19,490 nucleotides of DNA, taken from contig CAZMSZ010000116.1 in the NCBI GenBank assembly GCA_964569055.1, positions 1 to 19,490 on the forward strand, read 5' to 3'. The notes under the pieces were generated by a model, which saw only the letters and a list, made by a program, of their open reading frames with translations, was not told the origin of the DNA and did no database searches. The DNA comes from JAWLGW01 sp964569055 (GTDB taxonomy: Bacteria; Planctomycetota; J058). Of the stretch, positions 7,935 to 13,850 are shown piece by piece. Position numbers and translations under genes: made by a program. Position 1 is the stretch's first letter. Each line of letters begins with the position of its first letter.

Positions 7935-9916
7935 TCCCCGAGCCCGAGGTCGAGCTCGCGGGTGGGCGCCCCCGCCTGGCGGGGCTGGTGACGCTGTGCC
8001 TCGTGCTCGTGTGGACGCCGCTGGCGTTCGGAGGGGTGCAGGCATACGCCTGGGCGGGCGCTGCGGTGGTGGCGCTGGCGGGGCTGGGCGCCGAGGCCCT
8101 GGGCGACCTGCGCCGGGGAGCGGTCGAGCTGCCGCGCGCGCCCTTGCTCGGGGTCGCGCTGGCGCTCGGGCTGTGGGTGCTCGTCCAGCTCCTGCCCCTG
8201 CCGGCTCCGCTGGCGGCGCGGCTGGCCTCCCCGACCCTCGGGCCCGCGCTCGAGAGCGGCGCGCTCGCAGCGGCGCAAAGGTTGACCGTCGACCTCCCGG
8301 GCACCCTGGAGGCGCTGCTCAAGGGCGGGCTCTATCTGGCGGTGTTCCTCCTCGCGGCCCAGGTCGGGCGGCGCCGCGGCCAGGCGCTGCAGGTGCTCGC
8401 GGTGCTCGTCGGCCTGGCGACCTTCGAGGCGCTCTATGGGCTGCAGGCCCTGTTCGCGGGAGGCGACCGGATCTTCGGCTTCGCGGTCCCGGGCTCGACC
8501 GTGCGCGCCTCGGGGACGTTCGTGAACCCCAACCACTACGCCGCGCTCCTGGCGCTGGCGCTCCCGAGCGCGCTGGCGCTGGGCTTGGTGCTCGGGGGCG
8601 GCGCGCGGCCGGTGCTCCCGCGCCGGGCCTGGCCGCGTCTGCTCGCCACGGTCTCCGCCCCCGACTTCCCCAAGCGGGCGCTCCCCGTGGGCGCGGCGGT
8701 GATCGTCGGGCTGGCGCTGGCGGCCAGCCTCTCGCGAGCCGGCGTGATCGCGGCCACCGTCGGAGTGGTCGCGTTCGGCCTGGCGGCTCGCGGCGGAGCC
8801 CGCGACCAAACCCGGGCCCGACGACGAGTGACCGCCTTCGCGCTCGGGCTGACCGCGCTGTGGGTGGCCAGCCTGGTCGGCGAGCGGCTGGCGGCTCGCT
8901 TCGAACGGCTCGACCGCGCCAGCGACCCGACCGTGCTCGGGCGAGTGGCCTTCACCCGCGACACGCTGCGCATGGCGGGCGAGCATCCCTGGTTCGGGGT
9001 CGGGGCCGGCGCGTTCGAGGCGGCCTACCCCACCTACGGGAGCGTCGACCTGCACGGCATGCAGCTCACCCACGCGCACGACGACTGGGTGCAGCTGCTG
9101 GCGGAGCTCGGCGTGCCGGGGCTGGTCCTGCTGCTGGTGGGGGTGGCCGCCACCGTGCGGGCCATCGTGCGCGGGCACGAGGCCCTGGCCGACCCTGCGC
9201 GCCGCACGCTGGTGGTGGCCGCGCTCGCGGGGCTGCTGCCGCTCGCGCTCCACTCGCTGGTCGAGTTCAACCTCAGGATCCCGGGCGTGGCGGTGTGGGG
9301 CGCCGCGCTGCTGGGTCTGGCGTTCGGGCTGGCGCAACCGGAGGGGCTGTCGCGCTGGCGGCTGCCGGTGCGCGGACGCGTGCAGCAGCTCGCAGCCGGC
9401 GCGGTCCTCGTCGGGGGGCTGGTGTCGGCGGCAGGCCCCTGCCTCTACGCCTGGGCCGACTGGCAAGCCCAACCGTTCGTGGAGCGAGCCCGCCCCGACC
9501 CGCGCCTCCTCCTCGATCGCGTCCGCGGCCTGGAGCGCGCTCTGGCGGTCTGGCCCTGGCGCGCCGACCAGCGCGCCCGGCTGGCCTCGCTCCGCTGGCT
9601 GGACGCCTGGGCGTTCGAGCGCGCCGAGGCGCGGCGCGCGGCCGCCCGCCTCCTCGACCTCGAGCGTGAACCGACGCAGGTGCAAGAGGAGCTCGCCCGG
9701 GCCCTGCTGGTCGCGCGGGCGAGCTCGAGCGAGGACCTGCGCCAGGCTGGGGCGCGCGCGCTGGCCGACGCGCGCGAGGCCGTCCGGCTCGCGCCCGCGG
9801 ACCCACGCTGGCGCGAGCTCCTGACGAGCCTGCAGCGGGAGATCGAGGCCCTGGCGCGCCGCCGGGGTGCGGATTCGGAACGGCCGACCCCCGAAAACGC
9901 ACCTGGGTCCCGTTGA
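7931..9916 (+). CDS. O-antigen ligase/polymerase family (Wzy/WaaL-like) membrane protein
   Basis: Multi-pass inner-membrane protein of the Wzy_C/O-antigen ligase superfamily, about 661 residues. It would polymerise or ligate repeat units on the periplasmic side. There are about 10-12 hydrophobic segments over residues 15-510. Diagnostic motifs are GTFVNPNHYAALLALALP (about 195-212) and THAHDDWVQLLAELGVPGL (about 379-398) in the large periplasmic loop, followed by SLVEFNLRIP. From about residue 515 a soluble, charged helical tail follows, with TPR-like stretches such as AREAVRLAPADPRW. The GTG at 7931 overlaps the kinase stop, indicating coupling. The same frame is open far upstream, but that part only shadows the kinase gene. 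In this position, after Wza- and Wzc-like genes, a polymerase role is more likely than lipid A-core ligation (inference). Confidence 0.9.
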   Translation: MIPEPEVELAGGRPRLAGLVTLCLVLVWTPLAFGGVQAYAWAGAAVVALAGLGAEALGDLRRGAVELPRAPLLGVALALGLWVLVQLLPLPAPLAARLASPTLGPALESGALAAAQRLTVDLPGTLEALLKGGLYLAVFLLAAQVGRRRGQALQVLAVLVGLATFEALYGLQALFAGGDRIFGFAVPGSTVRASGTFVNPNHYAALLALALPSALALGLVLGGGARPVLPRRAWPRLLATVSAPDFPKRALPVGAAVIVGLALAASLSRAGVIAATVGVVAFGLAARGGARDQTRARRRVTAFALGLTALWVASLVGERLAARFERLDRASDPTVLGRVAFTRDTLRMAGEHPWFGVGAGAFEAAYPTYGSVDLHGMQLTHAHDDWVQLLAELGVPGLVLLLVGVAATVRAIVRGHEALADPARRTLVVAALAGLLPLALHSLVEFNLRIPGVAVWGAALLGLAFGLAQPEGLSRWRLPVRGRVQQLAAGAVLVGGLVSAAGPCLYAWADWQAQPFVERARPDPRLLLDRVRGLERALAVWPWRADQRARLASLRWLDAWAFERAEARRAAARLLDLEREPTQVQEELARALLVARASSSEDLRQAGARALADAREAVRLAPADPRWRELLTSLQREIEALARRRGADSERPTPENAPGSR

Positions 9917-9929
9917 AAGAGTCACCCCG

Positions 9930-9958
9930 TTGAACGATCGTGGAGCCAGGCGTACCAT
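9930..9958 (+). promoter_or_regulatory. Sigma-70-like promoter of the small secreted protein gene
   Basis: TTGAAC (9930-9935) and TACCAT (9953-9958) are exactly 17 bases apart, putting the transcript start near 9965, about 16 bases before the ATG. The Shine-Dalgarno AAGGGGGG ends 6 bases before the ATG. CCGTTGAA occurs twice, 18 bases apart (about 9910 and 9928); the second copy overlaps the -35. Confidence 0.65.
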
Positions 9959-9980
9959 TTCCACGCAAGGGGGGTCGTCA

Positions 9981-10559
9981 ATGCGCGCGCACCGCTTCGC
10001 CACCATGATCGCCGCGGGCGCCTTCGCGCTCGGCCTCGGGCTGCACAGCGCCGCTCAGGAGGGGGGCGAGGCGGCGCCGGCGCCCGAGCCTACGGCCGCG
10101 CCCACGACCGCCGCCGAGGGGCTGTCGGGACGAGTGGTCGACCTCGCGGGCGAGCCCTCGGCGGGACAGACCCTGACGCTGCTCCGCGGCGAGGAGGTGG
10201 TCGGGACCGTGGTCAGCGGCGAGGACGGCGCGTTCACCTTCGCGGGGGTCGAGCCTGGGGACTACGTGATCAAGATCGGCGACACGAGCTTCCCGGTGAC
10301 GTACGCCGCCGGAGGGGAGCCCGTGACCCTGGCGGTCCCGGGCGGCGCGGCCGGGAGCGAGGGTGCCGGCGGCGGCGGCGACGGCGAGGAGGACGACGAC
10401 GACGACGACGACGCCGGGGGCTGGTCGGACGCCGCCACCATTGCGACGGTCGGCGGCGGCGTGATCTTGGTCGGCGGCGGGGCGGGAGCGACCGCGGTCG
10501 TGCTGTCGCAGGACCACAGCGACTCGAACAAGCCCGCCGTCAGCCCGTCCGCGCCCTGA
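9981..10559 (+). CDS. Small exported protein with carboxypeptidase-regulatory-like domain
   Basis: Predicted exported protein of 192 residues with no assigned function. An ATG with an excellent Shine-Dalgarno is followed by a signal peptide (about 1-25, end LHSAAQ). After a Pro/Thr/Ala linker comes one beta-sandwich of the carboxypeptidase-regulatory/Cna-B-like type: LSGRVVDLAGEPSAGQTLTL, DGAFTFAGVEPGDYVIKI, then a short strand pair to about residue 120. Next are a Gly-rich linker, an acidic run with seven consecutive Asp, and a hydrophobic Gly/Ala/Val segment (about 155-180) that could span a membrane. The tail is short, with Ser, Pro and Lys. Such domains are usually scaffolds or carbohydrate/protein binders. 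It has its own promoter yet follows the polysaccharide genes in the same direction, so a surface or matrix role is plausible but unproven. Confidence 0.8.
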   Translation: MRAHRFATMIAAGAFALGLGLHSAAQEGGEAAPAPEPTAAPTTAAEGLSGRVVDLAGEPSAGQTLTLLRGEEVVGTVVSGEDGAFTFAGVEPGDYVIKIGDTSFPVTYAAGGEPVTLAVPGGAAGSEGAGGGGDGEEDDDDDDDAGGWSDAATIATVGGGVILVGGGAGATAVVLSQDHSDSNKPAVSPSAP

Positions 10560-10565
10560 GCCCCG

Positions 10566-11120
10566 CTACCCTCGCCCGCAGGAGCAGTCCAGGCAGCCGT
10601 GCTCGGTGCAGGCGCCGCAGGAGGCCTCGAGCTGCTTCTTGAGCGCGCGGCGGGCTCGGTGCAGGCGGACCGCGGCGTTGTTGCGGGTGATGTCGAGCTC
10701 GTGCGCCAGGGTCTCGAGGGAGGCGCCCTCGAGGTCGGCGCGGCGGACCATGGTGGCGTATTCGGGCTTGAGGAGCGGCACGAGGTCGTGGACGCAGCGG
10801 CACACCTCGCCGTGCAGCGGCTCGTCCTCCACACTGGGCTCCGCCCCCTCGGGGGCGCGCGGGATCGCGCGGGCCTCGGCGCCGCGGCGGCGGTAGTGGT
10901 CGATCACCGCGTTGCGCAGGAGGCGGTAGAACCAGGCGACCGCGCTCTCGGCGTCGCGGAGCGCATGCTGCTGCTCGAGCCCCTTCACGAACGCGGCCTG
11001 CAGCACGTCCTCGGCGGCCTCGCGCGAGCCGAGCCGGGGCTCGAGGAACGCGAGGAACCGGGCGTGGTTCTCGACCAGGACGCGGGTCACATCGGGGGCG
11101 GGCGAGGCGGGGCGGGTCAT
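10566..11120 (-). CDS. CorE-like ECF sigma factor with C-terminal cysteine-rich domain
   Basis: RNA polymerase sigma factor, 184 residues, with regions 2 (about 17-80, including AEDVLQAAFVKGL and WFYRLLRNAVIDHYRR) and 4 (about 113-166, including LKPEYATMVRRADLEG and ITRNNAAVRLHRARRALK). The end has five cysteines, C168, C171, C176, C179 and C181 (CGACTEHGCLDCSC). A further CxC pair (C107, C109) sits just before region 4. This layout is that of the CorE/ECF44 group. There, metal binding to the cysteines controls activity without an anti-sigma factor (established for Myxococcus xanthus CorE with copper). No anti-sigma gene is adjacent, as expected. It is divergent from the copper efflux genes across only 56 bases, so it most likely activates them and itself (inference). 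Its 3' end converges on the small secreted gene with 6 bases between. Confidence 0.92.
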   Translation of the reverse strand: MTRPASPAPDVTRVLVENHARFLAFLEPRLGSREAAEDVLQAAFVKGLEQQHALRDAESAVAWFYRLLRNAVIDHYRRRGAEARAIPRAPEGAEPSVEDEPLHGEVCRCVHDLVPLLKPEYATMVRRADLEGASLETLAHELDITRNNAAVRLHRARRALKKQLEASCGACTEHGCLDCSCGRG

Positions 11121-11126
11121 GACCCC

Positions 11127-11132
11127 ATCGTA
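11127..11132 (-). promoter_or_regulatory. Possible -10 element of the ECF sigma gene
   Basis: The minus strand reads CGGTACGAT, with TACGAT ending 6 bases before the ATG at 11120, so a transcript from it would be leaderless or nearly so. No convincing -35 of the TTGACA type stands 17 bases upstream. A GC-rich ECF-type -35 cannot be excluded. Confidence 0.35.
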
Positions 11133-11140
11133 CCGACTCC

Positions 11141-11169
11141 TTGGCCCCTCTGCCCCGCGGCGGTAGGAT
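11141..11169 (+). promoter_or_regulatory. Predicted promoter of the cysteine-rich/copper efflux genes
   Basis: TTGGCC (11141-11146) and TAGGAT (11164-11169) are separated by 17 bases. The expected transcript start, near 11176-11177, coincides with the GTG start codon, so the first gene would be leaderless. The -10 context CGGTAGGAT resembles CGGTACGAT on the opposite strand, which is consistent with shared control of both divergent genes. Confidence 0.5.
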
Positions 11170-11176
11170 CCCGGGC

Positions 11177-11605
11177 GTGGGTCCGATCGCGCGGCCGTTG
11201 AGCGTCCTCCTCGCGATCCTGCTGGTGTTCGCCGGCGGGGTCGTGGACCTGTGCGCCTGCGAGCTGGGCGCCCACGGCGGGGCGTGCGCGCTGGCCGGCG
11301 AGCCGACGGCGGCCCACGAGCCGACCTGCTGCGCCGCGGCCTCCCTCGACCTCCACCCCGGCGAGCGCGTCGGGGCGCCCGAGTGCGCCTGTCCGCTGAT
11401 CGTGCTCGAGGCCGATCCCGCCGAGGCCCCCGAGATCGGGCAGCCCGCGACGCACGCGGCCGCGCACGCCTCCGCCTTCGTGGCCCTGCCCGCCCCCCGC
11501 GCCGCCGACCTCGCGGCGCTCGCGGCGCGGACCCCTCACGTGGGCGCCCAGCCCCGCGCGCCCGCCCGACGACGCCACCTCGAGCTCCACGTCCTGCGCT
11601 GTTGA
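11177..11605 (+). CDS. Small cysteine-rich exported protein of the copper locus
   Basis: Hypothetical protein of about 142 residues from the GTG at 11177; the frame is open from 11141 but the upstream part is outside the likely transcript. Residues 7-24 form a hydrophobic signal or anchor (LSVLLAILLVFAGGVVD). Then come C26, C28, C37, a C51-C52 pair, C70 and C72, with a final C142, and His 33, 47, 60 and two more in THAAAH. Eight cysteines and scattered histidines in an exported protein, directly ahead of Cus-type genes, suggest periplasmic copper handling or sensing (inference). Small cysteine- or histidine-rich proteins such as DUF2946 or CopL are often found in such places, but I cannot assign it to either. 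The tail is Arg-rich. Good coding character and the promoter fit support a real gene. Confidence 0.7.
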   Translation: MGPIARPLSVLLAILLVFAGGVVDLCACELGAHGGACALAGEPTAAHEPTCCAAASLDLHPGERVGAPECACPLIVLEADPAEAPEIGQPATHAAAHASAFVALPAPRAADLAALAARTPHVGAQPRAPARRRHLELHVLRC

Positions 11606-11706
11606 TCGCGCCGCGGGGGCCGGCGGGCTGCGCCGCGGCGATCCGCGCGCGCCTGCCGAGCGCCCCGCCACCGCTGCCTGCGCGGCGGCGTCCGGCCCGG
11701 GTGTAA

Positions 11707-11756
11707 GCGCCCGCCGGGCGCCGCGTCAGCCCCCACGACCGAGGCGCGCGCCTCGG
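11707..11756. repeat. Two perfect inverted repeats between the cysteine-rich gene and cusB
   Basis: GCGCCCG-C-CGGGCGC lies at 11707-11721. An 18-base perfect palindrome, CCGAGGCGCGCGCCTCGG, lies at 11739-11756. Both are in the 238-base stretch 11606-11843, where I see no convincing gene. No T-tract follows, so they are not standard terminators. They could be an intercistronic hairpin or an operator; high GC content makes short palindromes common by chance. Confidence 0.4.
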
Positions 11757-11843
11757 CGGGCGGGGTCGCGGCGGGCGCGGCGATCTCCTCCCCTTCAGCG
11801 TACGGAGCGGCCGTCCCCTCGGGCGGCTGGTTGGAGCGATCCC

Positions 11844-13850
11844 ATGAACCTGTGGTCAAGGGTCCGGGCCCTCGGAGGCTCGATCGCGTGGGGTGTGCGC
11901 GTGGCGGTGGTCCGCCTGCGGTTCGTGGCCCTGATGGCCCTCGTCGCCGGCCTGGTCGCGTCCTGGGACACCCTCCTGGCCCGCCTCGAGCACCTGACGC
12001 GCCCGCCGGGAGCGGCGCACGAGGGCGCGGCGCACGACGCGGCGGAGCACGAGTACTACTGCCCCATGCACCCCAACGTGATCCGGTCCGAGCCCGGGAG
12101 CTGCCCGATCTGCGGCATGCCGCTCTCCAAGCGGGCCAACGGCGCCCCCGCCGAGCTGCCCGCCGGGGTGCTGGCGCGGGTCGAGCTGACCCCCAACCGG
12201 GTGCGGCTGGCCGGGGTCGGGACGACGGCCGTGGCGCGGCGCCCCCTCGACTACGTGCTCGACACGGTCGGCACGATCGAGGTCGACGAGCGCCGGCTGG
12301 CCCGGATCGCGGCGCGGGTCCGCGGCCGGGTCGACGAGCTGTTCGTCGACTTCACGGGCGTCGAGGTCCGCGCGGGCGAGCCGCTGGCGCGCCTCTACAG
12401 CCAGGACCTGTTCACCACCTCGCGCGAGCTGCTGCTGGCGCGCGCTCAGGGCGGGCCGCTGTTCGCCGCCGCGCGCCAGCGCCTGCTGCTGTGGGGCCTC
12501 ACCGAGGAGCAGCTCGAGGCCATGCTCGCGGCGGGCGAGCCCGCCGTGCACGTGACGGTGCCCTCGCCGATCTCGGGCACCGTGATCGCGCGCGAGGTCG
12601 TCGCCGGCGACTACGTCGAGGAGGGGAGCGCCATGCTGACCGTCGCCGACCTCTCGGTCCTGTGGATGGTCGCGCGGGTGTTCGAGGACGAGGCGCCGCT
12701 GGTCCGGCTCGGCCAGCGCGTGGAGATCCGGGCCAGCTCCTACCCCGGGCGGGTGTTCGAGGGGTTCGTCTCGTTCGTCGACCCGCGGGTCGACGCGCGC
12801 ACCCGCACGGTGGGCGTGCGGGTCGACGTCCCCAACCCGGCCGGGCTCCTCCGGCCCGGCATGTACGTGCGCGCCGCGCTGCGCGCGCCGATCGGCCCCG
12901 CGGGCGAGCTGGCGCACGGCCCCCGCGCCCTGGTCTACCGCTGCTGCTCGGCCTGCCCCGAGGTGGAGGCGGACGCGCCGGGCGACTGCCCGCAGTGCGG
13001 CATGCCGCTGACCCCCGTCGAGGCCCCTGAATCGGCGGGCGCCGGCGCCTATGCCTGCCGCTGCCCCATGCACCCGGGCGAGGTGTTCCGGGCGCAGGGG
13101 CCGGGCCCGTGCGCGCTGTGCGGCGCTCCGCTGGTGCCCGAGCCCGCCGCGGCCGGCGGGGACGAGCGCGCGGCGGGCGAGCCGGCCGCGCCGGCCGAGC
13201 CGGCCACGATCACGCTCTACGAGTGCCCCATGCACCCCGAGATGACCGTCGACCACCCGGCGATCTGCACCAAGTGCGGGAGCATGGAGATGATCGCGCG
13301 CGAGGTGCCCGCCGCCGAGGCGCGCCGGATCCTGGCCGAGGCCGCCGCCGCGCGCGGCGAGCCCGGGGCCGCGGCGCCGGCGGCGAACGAAGCCGCGGGC
13401 GAGCACGCGCACGGCGCCGCGGCCACGCGCACGGTCTACGAGTGCCCCATGCACCCCGAGGCGACCCAGGACACGCCGGGGACGTGCGAGGCCTGCGGCG
13501 GCATGGAGCTGATCCCGCGCGAGGTCCCGCTCGACGACGACCCGCGCCACCCGCTGGTGCTGCCGGTCGACGCGGTGATCGACACCGGCAGGCGGCGGGT
13601 GGTCTATCGCGAGGTGGAGCCGGGCGTCTACGACGCGGTCGAGGTGGTCGTCGGGCGCCGCGTGGGCGACTTCTACCCGGTGATCTCGGGCGTGCGGCTG
13701 GGCGAGCGAGTGGTCTCGCGCGGCGCGTTCTTGGTCGACGCCGAGGCGCGCCTCAGCCCGGCCGCGACCTCGAGCTACTTCGGCGCGAGCGGCGGGCCGA
13801 GCGGCGCGCCCGGGCACGAGGGGCACGCGCCGGCGGGAGCGGGCCGGTGA
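11844..13850 (+). CDS. cusB: CusB-like RND periplasmic adaptor with five metal-binding modules
   Basis: Membrane-fusion protein linking pump and outer-membrane channel, 668 residues against about 400 for E. coli CusB. ATG has GGAG 8 bases upstream; a membrane anchor covers about 24-42. Module 1 (about 71-95) is YYCPMHP then CPICGMPL, the usual N-terminal heavy-metal-binding domain. The adaptor core follows: VRGRVDELFVDFTGVEVRAG, VTVPSPISGTVIAREVVAGD, and the barrel segment to about 350. Four further modules are inserted there: C367 (YRCCSACP...CPQCGMPL, no CPMHP), C407 (CPMHP...CALCGAPL), C461 (CPMHP...CTKCGSMEM) and C534 (CPMHP...CEACGGMEL). The membrane-proximal domain resumes at about 566 (HPLVLPVDAVIDTG), and the tail is His-containing (GHEGH). 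It ends in a GTGA overlap with cusA. Role: Cu(I)/Ag(I) capture and delivery, inferred from modules and partner. Confidence 0.93.
   Translation: MNLWSRVRALGGSIAWGVRVAVVRLRFVALMALVAGLVASWDTLLARLEHLTRPPGAAHEGAAHDAAEHEYYCPMHPNVIRSEPGSCPICGMPLSKRANGAPAELPAGVLARVELTPNRVRLAGVGTTAVARRPLDYVLDTVGTIEVDERRLARIAARVRGRVDELFVDFTGVEVRAGEPLARLYSQDLFTTSRELLLARAQGGPLFAAARQRLLLWGLTEEQLEAMLAAGEPAVHVTVPSPISGTVIAREVVAGDYVEEGSAMLTVADLSVLWMVARVFEDEAPLVRLGQRVEIRASSYPGRVFEGFVSFVDPRVDARTRTVGVRVDVPNPAGLLRPGMYVRAALRAPIGPAGELAHGPRALVYRCCSACPEVEADAPGDCPQCGMPLTPVEAPESAGAGAYACRCPMHPGEVFRAQGPGPCALCGAPLVPEPAAAGGDERAAGEPAAPAEPATITLYECPMHPEMTVDHPAICTKCGSMEMIAREVPAAEARRILAEAAAARGEPGAAAPAANEAAGEHAHGAAATRTVYECPMHPEATQDTPGTCEACGGMELIPREVPLDDDPRHPLVLPVDAVIDTGRRRVVYREVEPGVYDAVEVVVGRRVGDFYPVISGVRLGERVVSRGAFLVDAEARLSPAATSSYFGASGGPSGAPGHEGHAPAGAGR
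13218..13460 (+). repeat. Tandem duplication of metal-binding modules 4 and 5 within cusB
   Basis: An identical 24-base stretch encoding YECPMHPE occurs at 13218-13241 and 13437-13460, with a period of 219 bases (73 codons). The copies continue with the related ends CxxCGxMEMI/L and REVP. The shared variant (Gly-Ser-Met or Gly-Gly-Met in place of Gly-Met-Pro) sets this pair apart from modules 1 and 2 and points to duplication of one unit. Confidence 0.75.

Noticed and set aside
7865..10006. 713-codon minus-strand frame opposite the polymerase gene
   Set aside because: No recognisable fold, no membrane or domain motifs, and it spans the promoter of the downstream gene. Antisense artefact.
11536..11859. 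Minus-strand frame covering the spacer before cusB
   Set aside because: Pro/Ala/Arg-rich, overlaps the ends of two well-supported plus-strand genes, no ribosome binding site or domain.
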